Below are positions 9,124 to 18,710 of a stretch of 64,000 nucleotides of DNA, piece by piece; position 1 is the stretch's first letter, and the number at the start of each line of letters is the position of its first letter. The notes under the pieces were generated by a model that had not been told where the DNA came from, did no database searches, and saw only the letters and a list, made by a program, of their open reading frames with translations. Source of the DNA: Citrobacter rodentium NBRC 105723 = DSM 16636 (GTDB lineage Bacteria > Pseudomonadota > Gammaproteobacteria > Enterobacterales > Enterobacteriaceae); the NCBI RefSeq assembly GCF_021278985.1, contig NZ_CP082833.1, positions 2,418,001-2,482,000 on the forward strand, written 5' to 3'. Made by a program: the position numbers and the translations under genes.

Positions 9124-9578
9124 TACACAATTCGTCCTATATCAGAAAACAAGTGTGTTGGAGACAACGTTGTATCTGATGAAGATGATTGCTCTAGTTT
9201 ATTAAAATGCTTATCGAGCAAAGAGGCTAATGTATGTTGCATTATTGTTTTTGACATGTTTGTTCGATGATTATTACCTTTATTAAAAATTTGGCAAATA
9301 TACCATTTATTATTAGACAAGAAAATACCCATTTGTTTATATTCTTTACTAACCGCCAGAATATTGCAGAGTTTGATGAATGTATCTGTTGGAACCTGGC
9401 GAAAATCACCACTAAGCTCGATATATAAAACCCAATAGTTTCCAAAATCGTGTAAGAAAGCATTTTTTTGGTAGATATAAAAAGTAAGATGCGTTGGTGA
9501 ACCTTTGACATCCTTTACAAAATCAAGAGCCGTTAACCAGCCACTATCATTCTTAGCGCTACCATTATTATTGTTCAT
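9123..9578 (-). CDS. sepD: SepD, secretion switch protein
   Basis: 151-residue cytoplasmic protein in the LEE2 position between escJ and escC. SepD works with SepL (and CesL) to hold back effectors until the translocators EspA, EspB and EspD have been secreted. The fold resembles small type III chaperones, but no catalytic motif is visible. Identity rests on gene order and length. Confidence 0.92.
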   Translation of the reverse strand: MNNNNGSAKNDSGWLTALDFVKDVKGSPTHLTFYIYQKNAFLHDFGNYWVLYIELSGDFRQVPTDTFIKLCNILAVSKEYKQMGIFLSNNKWYICQIFNKGNNHRTNMSKTIMQHTLASLLDKHFNKLEQSSSSDTTLSPTHLFSDIGRIV

Positions 9579-9583
9579 ACATA

Positions 9584-10156
9584 TTACCCGTCATGTCCTG
9601 AGGATGACTTGATAACGACACTAATATTTTCTAATTTGAGATCGTCTACACTATTCTTAATTAAGTTTTTTATCTGAATAACAGATGGTGCTAAGTTAAC
9701 CTCTGGCGAGCTAATGACTAAAACAGCTGCTGAGGATGGTTGGCTCTCGTTATTGTTGACATTTAATGAGACGCTGCAATCGATAACACCTGGGATTTTA
9801 CTTAACAACCTTTCTATATCTTGTTCTTTGAGATAGTTGATTTTGGCATTTTCTTGTGATGGTGATGTAACTAACTGGCTTGGCGGAAAAATAACCTCAA
9901 TATCTGCAAATTTCTTTTTTGGAAAACCATTGTTATTTAAAATAGTTATCGCGCGAACAAAATCCTCTTTTTCCACACTAATCGTTACATTTCCACTTTT
10001 ATCCATTTCTTTAGAAACATTAACATCATTGGATAGCAACAATGCTTGCATCAGATTGGCTTCTTTTTCCGTTAATCCTGTATACAATTGCTCTTTACAT
10101 GCAACTGTCAAACAAATAGCAATCAATAAAAAAGTATTTTTAATGCGTTTTTTCAT
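9584..10156 (-). CDS. escJ: EscJ, inner-membrane ring lipoprotein
   Basis: 190 residues of the SctJ/PrgK/YscJ family. The N-terminus MKKRIKNTFLLIAICLTVAC is a lipoprotein signal with the acylated cysteine at residue 20. The ring-building domain (residues about 25-95, with ALLLSNDV and the INYLKEQDIERLLSKIPGV segment) follows. Unlike many relatives there is no C-terminal transmembrane helix, as in the other LEE EscJ proteins. It forms the 24-subunit periplasmic ring with EscD. Confidence 0.97.
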   Translation of the reverse strand: MKKRIKNTFLLIAICLTVACKEQLYTGLTEKEANLMQALLLSNDVNVSKEMDKSGNVTISVEKEDFVRAITILNNNGFPKKKFADIEVIFPPSQLVTSPSQENAKINYLKEQDIERLLSKIPGVIDCSVSLNVNNNESQPSSAAVLVISSPEVNLAPSVIQIKNLIKNSVDDLKLENISVVIKSSSGHDG

Positions 10157-10158
10157 AT

Positions 10159-10527
10159 TTATTGCTGTGAAATTAATTTTGTAAGCGATGTTGAAAGGAG
10201 GCTTGCGAACTTGGAGAGGACATCAACGTTGACGTTTGCGTTGAGCACTTTCTTTTGTAAAATACGCAACTCTTCTATTGACAGTTCCCCTGCAGATAGT
10301 GCATCGAAACGGCGATTAGTGTCCATTGTTGCAAGATGTTTCTTTTTAATTTCCTCAATCAACACTCGCTCTGGAGAAGACACTCCAGCGGTTTTAGGGA
10401 GTAATTGATCAAGAAACTGAGCCGCTCCGGCCGCAGATGGGGTTGGGGCTAACGGAGTATACTCATCAACAAAATTTGTTTGGGACGTGTTATTTAACTG
10501 AATATTAATCTTTTCTGATTGATTCAT
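10159..10527 (-). CDS. escI: EscI, inner rod protein
   Basis: 122 residues; small helical protein ending FASLLSTSLTKLISQQ, typical of the SctI/PrgJ rod subunits, in the LEE rorf8 position between sepZ and escJ. It forms the periplasmic rod that joins the export gate to the needle, and takes part in substrate switching with EscU. The gap to escJ is 2 bp, so they are clearly co-transcribed. Confidence 0.92.
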   Translation of the reverse strand: MNQSEKINIQLNNTSQTNFVDEYTPLAPTPSAAGAAQFLDQLLPKTAGVSSPERVLIEEIKKKHLATMDTNRRFDALSAGELSIEELRILQKKVLNANVNVDVLSKFASLLSTSLTKLISQQ

Positions 10528-10618
10528 ATTGTTTATTTTCCTGTTAGTCTCTTATTCTGAGAGAGGTAAGGATATAAATTATCCATTACCTCTCTCTCGC
10601 ATTTATGCTATGCGATGC

Positions 10619-10921
10619 TTACGCATATTTCATCGCTAATGCACCGCCAACCGAAGTCAAACCACCTAAAACACCAGCAGCGATTCCTAAGCCTAATTTT
10701 TCTGTTTGTGAAGAGTTGTCGATACACATTGCTGCAATTCCCGCACCTGTTGCTGCTAGTGCTGAAACGGCAAGTGCGACTCCAGCAAAAACTCTGACAT
10801 TGCGACTTGCCCCTCCTTCCGCTTGCATCACTCCTGTATTCTCATCCACGGGACCATTTCCATTTATTGCAGTCGCCAGCGGTAATACCACACCAGAAGG
10901 ACTTAAATTTGTTGGTTCCAT
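10619..10921 (-). CDS. espZ: EspZ (SepZ), effector limiting host-cell death
   Basis: 100 residues with two hydrophobic helices (about 42-62 and 76-97) joined by a short loop, the EspZ topology. It is the first gene of LEE2. EspZ is injected into host cells, localises to membranes and mitochondria, protects the host cell from death and limits further effector translocation. The start ATG follows a purine-rich AGGAGAAA. The sequence between the helices is the part that varies most among LEE types. Confidence 0.93.
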   Translation of the reverse strand: MEPTNLSPSGVVLPLATAINGNGPVDENTGVMQAEGGASRNVRVFAGVALAVSALAATGAGIAAMCIDNSSQTEKLGLGIAAGVLGGLTSVGGALAMKYA

Positions 10922-11107
10922 TGATTTTTCTCCTTTTATCTAATTTAGACATTTACCTTATTATAAATAACCAAATTATCCCATGGGCAACTATAGCCAA
11001 CTATTACTATTGTTAAACAGTTGCAATGTACATATACTGTATATATTATTTGATACACTTTTTCAAGCAACAATATTCATGTATATACTTACTTCAAGAG
11101 TCTGCCG
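10922..11107. promoter_or_regulatory. Divergent LEE2/LEE3 promoter region
   Basis: The 186-bp AT-rich space separates divergent espZ (LEE2) and cesL (LEE3). In EPEC these two operons have closely spaced, partly overlapping promoters that Ler frees from H-NS silencing. TATA-like hexamers occur on both strands (for example around 11035-11050), but I cannot fix the start points from sequence alone. Confidence 0.7.
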
Positions 11108-11461
11108 ATGAATCTTTTAATTAAAAGAAATGTAGAGGAATTTTTAAGATTATTGGGAAATGATTTTTATTTGCTTGATAATCGTGTTGAAATTGATTTT
11201 AATGGTTTTTCTTTTTTTATTGAGGTAATTGGTGGTAATCTTTTTTTTACATTTGCTTTAGAGTATAACGAAAATGCATTTTTTTCTTTCTTCAGTGCCC
11301 TTGCCCCTGAGCGGACGCAGGGGGTGATTGAACATATCTTTGTCTACGATAATAAATTATGTTTAAGTTATTTGTTAACTAATATCGATGTGTTATCTTT
11401 AATGAATACTTTTCAACAGCATGTGCAGATTATTGAGCGAGTTCGCAGGATGACATCATGA
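11108..11461 (+). CDS. cesL: CesL (Mpc/Orf12), SepL partner chaperone
   Basis: 117-residue protein in the Orf12 position at the head of LEE3. CesL, also called Mpc, is a type III chaperone-like protein that binds SepL and takes part in control of translocator versus effector secretion. The gene ends in an ATGA overlap with escV. No enzymatic motif is visible, so the call depends on position and size. Confidence 0.88.
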   Translation: MNLLIKRNVEEFLRLLGNDFYLLDNRVEIDFNGFSFFIEVIGGNLFFTFALEYNENAFFSFFSALAPERTQGVIEHIFVYDNKLCLSYLLTNIDVLSLMNTFQQHVQIIERVRRMTS

Positions 11462-13485
11462 ATAAACTCTTAAATGTATTTGAAAAAGTAGAGTCATATC
11501 ACGATCTTATTCTGGCTCTCTTCTTCTTTATGGCTGTAATGATGATGATTATTCCACTGCCAACAGTTGTGGTGGATATCATTATCGCGATTAATATCTC
11601 GACAGCTTTACTTTTATTAATGCTCTCAATCTATATAAAAAATCCTCTTGAGCTAACTTCTTTTCCAACAATTCTGTTGATTACGACGTTGATGCGCCTG
11701 TCACTCAGTGTCAGTACCACCAGACTTATTCTTTTGCATCATGATGCGGGTGACATTATTTACTCCTTCGGTAACTTTGTTGTTGGCGGTAACATTGTTG
11801 TTGGCCTGGTTATTTTTACAATTATCACCATTGTACAATTTATGGTTATTACAAAAGGGGCTGAGCGCGTTGCTGAAGTGAGTGCTCGTTTCTCCCTGGA
11901 TGGTATGCCAGGGAAACAAATGAGTATTGATGGTGATATGCGTGCAGGCGTTATCGATCCGCTTGAGGCAAAAGTTCTTCGTTCCCGTGTACAAAAAGAA
12001 AGCCAGTTCTATGGCTCAATGGACGGGGCGATGAAGTTTGTAAAAGGGGACGCTATCGCTGGTATCATCATTGTTTTAGTTAACTTGTTTGGTGGCGTTC
12101 TCATTGGTATGTGGCAGTTTGACATGCCATTTAGTGAGGCACTTAGCCTGTTTTCTGTATTGTCGGTTGGTGATGCCCTGGTTGCTCAGATCCCTGCGCT
12201 TATTATTTCTGTAACTGCGGGGGTGGTTGTTACTCGTGTTCCCGGTGAAAGCGAAAAAGAAGAAAACCTTGCAGGGGATATTATTCAGCAAGTTTCTGTT
12301 AATAGTCGTCCATTTTTGATCAGTGCTGCATTGATGCTTGTAATGGCGATTATCCCTGGTTTTCCTACGTTGGTCTTCTTGTTTTTGGCCGTTTGTTTGC
12401 TGGGTATTGCCTGGAAATTGCAGAAAAAAAGAGCATTTGGATCTACCAATAGTAAAGATTCGCTGGGAGGCGATTTGTCGAATAGCCAAAATGTCTCTCC
12501 AGGCGCCGAGCCATTAATTTTAAACTTAAGTAATAATATTTATAGTGCAGATATTACACAGCAAATTGAGGTTGTACGTTGGGGTTTCTTTGAAGAAAGT
12601 GGAATCCCATTGCCTAAGATTATTGTTAATCCGATAAAAAATAATGATAGTGTAGTGGAATTTTTGCTCTATCAAGAGTCAATATACAAAGATACACTGA
12701 CCAAAGATACTGTTTATTTTGAAGCCGGACACGGAGATATATCATTTGAGTTTGTTCAGGAAAAAATTTCGATTAACTCTATCGTATATAAAACGAATGA
12801 GGCTAACCAACAGCTAGCTCATCTTTCAGGTATGAATGTGTATTCAGAAACAAATGATAAGATAACATTTTTGTTAAAGAAACTTGTATTATCTAACGCC
12901 AAAGAGTTTATTGGTGTACAAGAAACTCGTTATCTGATGGACATCATGGAGAGAAAATATAACGAGCTTGTGAAAGAACTCCAACGCCAGCTTGGTCTGA
13001 GCAAAATTGTCGACATTCTTCAGCGGCTTGTAGAGGAAAATATCTCAATTAGAGATCTTCGAACTATCTTTGAGACACTTATCTTTTGGTCAACAAAAGA
13101 AAAAGATGTGGTTATCTTATGTGAATACGTTCGTATTGCTCTCCGTCGGCATATTTTAGGCCGCTATAGTGTTCGTGGTACTATTCTGAATGTTTGGCTT
13201 ATAGGTTCTGATATTGAAAATGAGCTGCGGGAGTCGATTAGACAAACGTCATCAGGTTCGTATCTGAATATCTCCCCGGAACGGAGTGAGCAGATAATTG
13301 GCTTCTTGAAAAATATCGTGAATCCAACGAGTAACGGCGTCATTCTGACCGCTTTAGATATCAGGCGTTATGTGAAGAAAATGATTGAAGGTTCGTTCCC
13401 GTCAGTACCCGTGCTCTCTTTTCAGGAAGTTGGTAATAATATCGAACTGAAAGTATTAGGAACGGTAAATGATTTCAGAGCATAA
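11458..13485 (+). CDS. escV: EscV, major export-gate membrane protein
   Basis: 675 residues of the SctV/FlhA/InvA family. The N-terminal half (residues about 20-325) holds some eight transmembrane helices, with the conserved FHIPEP-type stretch around DGMPGKQMSIDGDMRAGVID. The C-terminal cytoplasmic domain (about 360-675) forms the nonameric ring that receives chaperone-effector complexes. The 3' end overlaps escN by 17 bp. Confidence 0.98.
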   Translation: MNKLLNVFEKVESYHDLILALFFFMAVMMMIIPLPTVVVDIIIAINISTALLLLMLSIYIKNPLELTSFPTILLITTLMRLSLSVSTTRLILLHHDAGDIIYSFGNFVVGGNIVVGLVIFTIITIVQFMVITKGAERVAEVSARFSLDGMPGKQMSIDGDMRAGVIDPLEAKVLRSRVQKESQFYGSMDGAMKFVKGDAIAGIIIVLVNLFGGVLIGMWQFDMPFSEALSLFSVLSVGDALVAQIPALIISVTAGVVVTRVPGESEKEENLAGDIIQQVSVNSRPFLISAALMLVMAIIPGFPTLVFLFLAVCLLGIAWKLQKKRAFGSTNSKDSLGGDLSNSQNVSPGAEPLILNLSNNIYSADITQQIEVVRWGFFEESGIPLPKIIVNPIKNNDSVVEFLLYQESIYKDTLTKDTVYFEAGHGDISFEFVQEKISINSIVYKTNEANQQLAHLSGMNVYSETNDKITFLLKKLVLSNAKEFIGVQETRYLMDIMERKYNELVKELQRQLGLSKIVDILQRLVEENISIRDLRTIFETLIFWSTKEKDVVILCEYVRIALRRHILGRYSVRGTILNVWLIGSDIENELRESIRQTSSGSYLNISPERSEQIIGFLKNIVNPTSNGVILTALDIRRYVKKMIEGSFPSVPVLSFQEVGNNIELKVLGTVNDFRA

Positions 13486-14809
13486 TTCTATGTTGGAAAG
13501 ATACCCACGTATCCAGAAAGTGATCAATAGCACCTTGCCGGCATTATTATTCAATTCATCCACAAAGTATGAAGGCAAGATTACTAATATTGGCGGGACG
13601 ATTATCAAGGCTCGTTTACCAAATGCCCGTATTGGCGCCTTTTATAAGATAGAACCCGGTCAACGTTTAGCTGAGGTGATTGCTATTAATGGGGATGAGG
13701 TTTTCTTGCTACCTTTTGAGCATGTTTCTGGCATGTATTGTGGGCAGTGGCTAAGTTATCAGGGAGAAGAGTTCAAGATTCGTGTTGGTGATGAACTGCT
13801 TGGGCGACTTGTTGATGGCATAGGCAGGCCAATGGGGAGCAATATTGCTACGCTTTATCTTCCGTTTAAACGCAGCCTGTATGCGGAACCACCAGATCCT
13901 TTATTAAGGCAGGTTATTGATCAGCCATTTACGCTTGGGGTTAGGGCAATTGATGGTTTGCTTACTTGCGGTATTGGGCAGCGCATCGGTATTTTCGCTG
14001 GTTCCGGCGTTGGTAAAAGTACGCTTCTGGGGATGATTTGTAATGGCGCATCAGCGGATATTATTGTCCTTGCCCTTATCGGTGAGCGTGGTCGTGAAGT
14101 AAATGAATTTCTTGCGCTTTTACCCCAATCTACGCTTTCTAAATGCGTACTGGTTGTTACAACTTCAGACCGTCCTGCTCTGGAAAGAATGAAAGCCGCA
14201 TTTACGGCGACAACCATTGCTGAGTATTTCCGGGATCAGGGGAAAAATGTATTATTAATGATGGACTCCGTAACTCGTTATGCCCGAGCAGCACGTGATG
14301 TTGGGCTTGCATCGGGGGAACCGGATGTAAGGGGAGGATTCCCCCCGAGTGTTTTTTCTTCGTTACCCAAATTATTAGAGCGTGCGGGCCCTGCGCCAAA
14401 AGGGTCAATAACTGCGATTTATACGGTGCTTTTAGAAAGCGACAATGTTAATGATCCTATTGGTGATGAAGTTCGCTCTATTCTTGATGGGCATATAGTG
14501 CTTACACGAGAACTTGCAGAGGAAAACCATTTTCCTGCAATTGATATTGGTTTAAGTGCTAGTCGTGTTATGCATAACGTTGTTAAATCGGAACATTTAC
14601 GTGCGGCGGCAGAATGCAAAAAGCTTATTGCAACCTATAAAAATATTGAGCTGCTTATTCGTATTGGTGAGTACACGATGGGGCAAGATCCTGAAGCGGA
14701 TAAGGCTATAAAAAATAGAAAAGCAATCCAGAGTTTTTTACAGCAAAGTACTAAAGATATCAGTAGTTATGAAAAAACGATTGAAAATCTATTCAAAGTG
14801 GTTGCCTGA
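13469..14809 (+). CDS. escN: EscN, type III secretion ATPase
   Basis: 446 residues, exactly the EPEC length, of the FliI/InvC/SctN family. The Walker A motif GSGVGKST is near residues 178-185, Walker B is LLMMDSVTRYARAARDVG near 257-274, and the glutamate of GERGREVNEF serves as catalytic base. The hexameric ATPase strips chaperones from substrates and unfolds them at the export gate. It lies between escV and escO. Confidence 0.98.
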   Translation: MISEHNSMLERYPRIQKVINSTLPALLFNSSTKYEGKITNIGGTIIKARLPNARIGAFYKIEPGQRLAEVIAINGDEVFLLPFEHVSGMYCGQWLSYQGEEFKIRVGDELLGRLVDGIGRPMGSNIATLYLPFKRSLYAEPPDPLLRQVIDQPFTLGVRAIDGLLTCGIGQRIGIFAGSGVGKSTLLGMICNGASADIIVLALIGERGREVNEFLALLPQSTLSKCVLVVTTSDRPALERMKAAFTATTIAEYFRDQGKNVLLMMDSVTRYARAARDVGLASGEPDVRGGFPPSVFSSLPKLLERAGPAPKGSITAIYTVLLESDNVNDPIGDEVRSILDGHIVLTRELAEENHFPAIDIGLSASRVMHNVVKSEHLRAAAECKKLIATYKNIELLIRIGEYTMGQDPEADKAIKNRKAIQSFLQQSTKDISSYEKTIENLFKVVA

Positions 14810-14811
14810 AT

Positions 14812-15189
14812 ATGTTGGACAGAATTTTATCTATTCGTAGAAATAGAGCGAATCGTTTGAGGGAGTCGATGGCCAGGATTAACTCTCAGATAAGAGAAAT
14901 TGATGGCAAACTCGATGACTGTGAGCAAGCCATTAAAGAATCGATCGCGGCTAAGCAAGCGTATTGTGCATCGCTGGTGAATTTGGATAAAGTATCTTTA
15001 TACAAATATCAGATAAAAAATAATGCATTTGATGAACAAAAACAGCGATTATATGAGAAAAAAATCTTGATATCTAAAGAAAAAAGCTCCTTGCTTGAAT
15101 CGCAAAAAAGAATAAAAGAGAATATACAACGTGTTAATAAGTCAATAGAAAAATTATCTTTTGCCTTAAAGGAGCATTACCTTGACTAG
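14812..15189 (+). CDS. escO: EscO, ATPase stalk protein
   Basis: 125-residue, highly charged, almost entirely coiled-coil protein (YscO/FliJ/SctO type; formerly Orf15). It inserts into the centre of the EscN hexamer and stimulates ATPase activity. The start is 2 bp after the escN stop. Its 3' end overlaps the escP start by 8 bp. Confidence 0.93.
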   Translation: MLDRILSIRRNRANRLRESMARINSQIREIDGKLDDCEQAIKESIAAKQAYCASLVNLDKVSLYKYQIKNNAFDEQKQRLYEKKILISKEKSSLLESQKRIKENIQRVNKSIEKLSFALKEHYLD

Positions 15190-15598
15190 AGTTTCTCTAA
15201 AAAGAAATTTGATAGAGCCTGTTTCTTTTCGGCCATTAGATGACTGGTCACAAGGAGAAGAAAATTTTAATGATATTCTTAATCGTATGAAAAAAAGATC
15301 GCCAGATACTTTGTTCATACGAATGGCTTCTTTATGGAAGAAATTGTTTTACTTCCCTGGCAAACGGCGGCGATATTTTGAACAAGAGGAGCACTCGTTT
15401 AGTATCATATGTGGAAGATTACGTGGTATTGTTGTAACATTTAAATGTAGTAAGGGAATAATTTATCTTTCTATTAAAGTAAACCCTAATAACAGTAAAC
15501 ACATTTTATTATATAATAAAAAAGAGTATATTTTTGATAAATTAAAAGAGCTCTTTCCAGATGAAGCCATTGAATTCTCAATCGAATATGAAAATTAA
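15182..15598 (+). CDS. escP: EscP, needle-length ruler protein
   Basis: 138 residues with a TTG start (TTGACTAGAG), supported by a good AAAGGAG seven bases upstream and by the family length; no in-frame ATG occurs before about residue 38. EscP (Orf16) is the secreted molecular ruler of the LEE needle and interacts with EscU, EscF and EscI. The protein is short and basic, smaller than other type III rulers, as is usual for the LEE. It overlaps both neighbours. Confidence 0.9.
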   Translation: MTRVSLKRNLIEPVSFRPLDDWSQGEENFNDILNRMKKRSPDTLFIRMASLWKKLFYFPGKRRRYFEQEEHSFSIICGRLRGIVVTFKCSKGIIYLSIKVNPNNSKHILLYNKKEYIFDKLKELFPDEAIEFSIEYEN

Positions 15599-16478
15599 TG
15601 ATTTTTACTTACCATTATTACCTGTCATAGGAATCGGTCGCCTCTATATTACGTCCGAAGGGCATGCTTGCCATGCATATTTTCGTGAGGTCAGCGGTAA
15701 TGGTTTTCGTTTCACGTTGGCATACTCGGGCTATGAGGGGTGTTTTTGGGTATCAGAAGAGCAGCTTATTCAGTGGTGCCATGAGTTATTCCCGTATAGC
15801 GATAGTAGATTGATTCCCGAAGATACGATAAAACTCATGCTCCTATGGGCAATACACGCAACATTACCAGAAGATGATGCGTCAGTTGATGATGTTCAAT
15901 TTACGACGTTAAATAAAGATATTTATCCGGTAATAGAAAATAATAATGGTAAAAACAGACTTAATGTAATTATTCTTGAAACGACGGTACAAAGTTTACA
16001 ATATCTGATTAATGATAATTGGCAATTAGTTCCGCATTCTAATACTCTTTTTTTTGATGGTTATATCGCACCTGGATGGACTGATTATCCAATTACAAAA
16101 TTGAGTATTGGTGATAGTTTAAGACTCTATCATGTTGATGATAGTCAAGAGAGAAAATGTTGGCTTGTTATTAATAACCCTTTGGCAACCGTAAAGTTAA
16201 GTGATAATAATTTGTCTGTTACGGATGTTCAGGCCGCGGATCCGTTATGTATTATCAGCAACGAGACTGTAATGAATCGTATTTATTGTGCGATTGGTAC
16301 AATAAATGTCGATATACATAAATTGCGGAATTTAAAAAAAGATGATACTATAGGTTCTGTCGGATATCATCTTTTCGGTGGGGGGCGGTTAATACGGAAT
16401 AATACAATAATAGCATATGGAACTATTATAAAAATCAATGAGGATTTTTATTTTAATATTAGCGTAGTATGTGATTAA
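15561..16478 (+). CDS. escQ: EscQ (SepQ), sorting-platform/C-ring protein
   Basis: 305 residues of the SctQ/SpaO family. The C-terminal part (about 230-305) is a SpoA-type domain with the glycine-rich GSVGYHLFGGGRLI segment. The protein builds the cytoplasmic sorting platform with EscK and EscL. The ATG at 15561 overlaps escP by 38 bp; a second in-frame ATG at 15588 (MKINDFYL) is possible, and SctQ genes often have internal starts giving a short C-terminal product. Confidence 0.94.
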   Translation: MKPLNSQSNMKINDFYLPLLPVIGIGRLYITSEGHACHAYFREVSGNGFRFTLAYSGYEGCFWVSEEQLIQWCHELFPYSDSRLIPEDTIKLMLLWAIHATLPEDDASVDDVQFTTLNKDIYPVIENNNGKNRLNVIILETTVQSLQYLINDNWQLVPHSNTLFFDGYIAPGWTDYPITKLSIGDSLRLYHVDDSQERKCWLVINNPLATVKLSDNNLSVTDVQAADPLCIISNETVMNRIYCAIGTINVDIHKLRNLKKDDTIGSVGYHLFGGGRLIRNNTIIAYGTIIKINEDFYFNISVVCD

Positions 16479-16507
16479 TAGGAATGGATTATATAGGGAG
16501 ATGTATC

Positions 16508-17023
16508 ATGTCGTCATCATTGTCAGGTATAACTTTTACTACTTTTTTGACAAACAATCATGCATCATGGAACAGGTTGACCAGAAATCTTTATATATCG
16601 AATACTGATATAGTTGATGAAGTTCAACTTAAAGCACGTACTCAACAGCGTCACCATCGGATTTTTCCAGAGATTGATGACTGTTCAATTATCCATTTTC
16701 GTGGAAAAGAGTATTTTGTTCGCTTCATTAAAGATGATAAAAGTAATGATTATATATACAAAGTACAAAAGATGACTCAGGAAAGTGGATGTTTCTCAAA
16801 GATATTTGGCTTTTTGTATGGCGGTGTTACGAAGGCCCTGGAGTGTAAATTAAATGAGAGACATATTACTCCACTTTCTTCAACCTGGTATCCTCGCTCT
16901 TCATTAGAAGGCTTCTTAACTGAAAGAGGGCTTTCCTCTTTGTTACGTCGCGTACAATCTACGGAAAATGTCCCCCTTTCTGAGTCAGCCACATTAAACC
17001 CTTTGTCAGGCATGATGGTTTAA
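16508..17023 (+). CDS. espH: EspH, effector inhibiting host Rho GEFs
   Basis: 171 residues from the ATG at 16508 (MSSSLSGITFTTF); an ORF extension to 16484 is ignored because the family begins here. EspH is injected early, localises to the host membrane and disrupts Rho GTPase signalling by binding DH-PH exchange factors, which alters pedestals and filopodia. It shows the usual LEE gene order, between escQ and convergent cesF. No enzymatic motif is visible. Confidence 0.92.
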   Translation: MSSSLSGITFTTFLTNNHASWNRLTRNLYISNTDIVDEVQLKARTQQRHHRIFPEIDDCSIIHFRGKEYFVRFIKDDKSNDYIYKVQKMTQESGCFSKIFGFLYGGVTKALECKLNERHITPLSSTWYPRSSLEGFLTERGLSSLLRRVQSTENVPLSESATLNPLSGMMV

Positions 17024-17069
17024 GAATTATTTAAGGTGTTCAAGGATAGAGAACCGTAGTTTTTGTGAA

Positions 17070-17101
17070 ATATGAACCAGATGCTACTATCCGGTTCATA
17101 T
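17070..17101. terminator. Hairpin between convergent espH and cesF
   Basis: A 9-bp perfect stem (ATATGAACC / GGTTCATAT) with a 14-base loop lies between the two stop codons. T-tracts are weak on both sides, so it may be an inefficient bidirectional terminator or an RNA-stabilising hairpin. Confidence 0.5.
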
Positions 17102-17126
17102 TATAACTTACTGAAGTAAAAATAAA

Positions 17127-17489
17127 TTATAGTAAAAAAGAGTTTATTATTTCTTTTTTTATTATATATCCATTTTCCATTAAGTTAGTAAATTCCGTTA
17201 TGTCTATTTTGTTTGCGGGAAATGCAATATTTAAAAGCACTTTATTTTCTTTTAATGATAGAAAAAACATACCAAGCATTTCTCGGTTGCTATTTATTTC
17301 TAATATTTTATTCATTTGTTCTGGCTCAGTATTTGATAGGTAACAATAAAAAAACAAAATTTCTGATTGAGGTGCGCATTCCAGTATCCACTCATGACCG
17401 TCGTTGTCATGAAAAGCAAGGGCGTCCGTTGGCTCTTCAAGTGTTATCCCAAACGTATGTGCAAGATCTGTGAGAAATTGTTCATTCAT
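17127..17489 (-). CDS. cesF: CesF, chaperone for EspF
   Basis: 120-residue acidic protein of the class I type III chaperone fold (CesT/SicP/SycE-like), in the LEE rorf10 position between espH and map, on the opposite strand. CesF binds the N-terminus of EspF, which is encoded at the far end of LEE4, and supports its secretion. Size, low pI and position all agree. Confidence 0.92.
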   Translation of the reverse strand: MNEQFLTDLAHTFGITLEEPTDALAFHDNDGHEWILECAPQSEILFFYCYLSNTEPEQMNKILEINSNREMLGMFFLSLKENKVLLNIAFPANKIDITEFTNLMENGYIIKKEIINSFLL

Positions 17490-17757
17490 ATTGTAGTCCT
17501 GTCATTTTTAACGCAGATGTATTCAAACGTAATTGATTTGTGACTTTGTACACAATTAACAGCGAGAAAAATATAATATGTAAGTAATAGTGTTGCATAC
17601 TCATGATAGCATATGGTAAATGTAGTGCAACCACCTATAGATAAATGGCGATGGAGGAAAATAAAAATAATAAAGTAATTATTATTTTATTATTCATTTA
17701 ATATTTGTTTGCGGGTAAATGTTATTTTTCCTTATGTGATTTACAGAGTTTTATTGT

Positions 17758-18369
17758 ATGTTTAATCCAACGGCAATGGTCGGTAGAGCGTTAGCTCAGG
17801 CGGCTACACAAACTCTTAGACCAGTGGTAACAAAGGCTGCAACACAAGCGGGCATGGGAGCCAGCGGTATGAGGTTCGTACCTGTGCAGTCGAACCTTAT
17901 GATTAATCATGACAAACTGACTGCTCAGCTACTAAAGGCCGTGGCCAAACAAACTGGTAATGGTGATACTCAGCAATGGTTCCGGCAGGAGCAGATTACT
18001 TTTATATCCAAAACGGTAAACAAAACTGTGGATGACTATTGCATAAATAATAATTCGACAATTAATAAGGAGACTAAACAGCACATTTTTAAAGCGGTTG
18101 AAAGCGTGATACAGCAGCCTCTTGATATAAATTGTGCACAATCATCAATCAGTCACTTTTTGCAATCTAATAAATATTTTAATAAGATAGTTGATGAGCA
18201 GTGCGGTAAAGGAGTGGATCCTATTACACGTTTTAACACTCAGACTAAGATGATAGACGATGTCTCATGCGAACTGTTTGAAAAGAATTTTAACTCCACG
18301 AAAGTGAGCGATATCAAAGCTATAACGCAGAGTGTGATTGCAGATTGTGTGCAGGATACCAGGCTGTAG
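17758..18369 (+). CDS. map: Map, mitochondrial effector and Cdc42 GEF
   Basis: 203 residues. The N-terminus MFNPTAMVGRALAQAATQTL is a basic amphipathic mitochondrial-targeting sequence. The WxxxE motif is WFRQE at residues 74-78, the signature of bacterial guanine-exchange factors for Cdc42. The last residues DTRL form the TRL PDZ-binding tail used to bind host NHERF1/EBP50. All features expected for full activity are present. The gene is upstream of the LEE5 operon and separately promoted. Confidence 0.97.
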   Translation: MFNPTAMVGRALAQAATQTLRPVVTKAATQAGMGASGMRFVPVQSNLMINHDKLTAQLLKAVAKQTGNGDTQQWFRQEQITFISKTVNKTVDDYCINNNSTINKETKQHIFKAVESVIQQPLDINCAQSSISHFLQSNKYFNKIVDEQCGKGVDPITRFNTQTKMIDDVSCELFEKNFNSTKVSDIKAITQSVIADCVQDTRL

Positions 18370-18710
18370 GAGGGTATTTTGGGCTTAATGGCCTGTTATT
18401 TGTTCTTTCTTGATACAAAAAGAGTGCTATAAATATTTAAAGTAAAATATTATTTTAATCTATAATTATATTTTCGTACATAAAATAAATGTGGTTAATT
18501 TTTTGTTTATGTATTATTTGATTTTTTTTGATAGTGTATTTTTTAGTTGGAAAGACAAACATGCATTTCTTGTGCATTATTATGCTTGCATCATAAGTTA
18601 GACTGTGATTTATTTGGTTTATGTCCAGCCGTTTATCGACTGCATACCGTTGCATCATAACAATATAAAGGATTAGTGTAAAATTTCCGATTAAATAAAA
18701 GGATATATGT
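18370..18710 (+). promoter_or_regulatory. LEE5 (tir-cesT-eae) promoter region
   Basis: 341 bases without a gene, very AT-rich for the first 180 bases. In EPEC the tir promoter lies close to the gene and is derepressed by Ler. Here TTGCATCATAACAATATAAA at about 18649-18668 is promoter-like, but the hexamer spacing is not canonical, so I do not assign a start site. An AAAGGAT precedes the tir ATG. Confidence 0.6.
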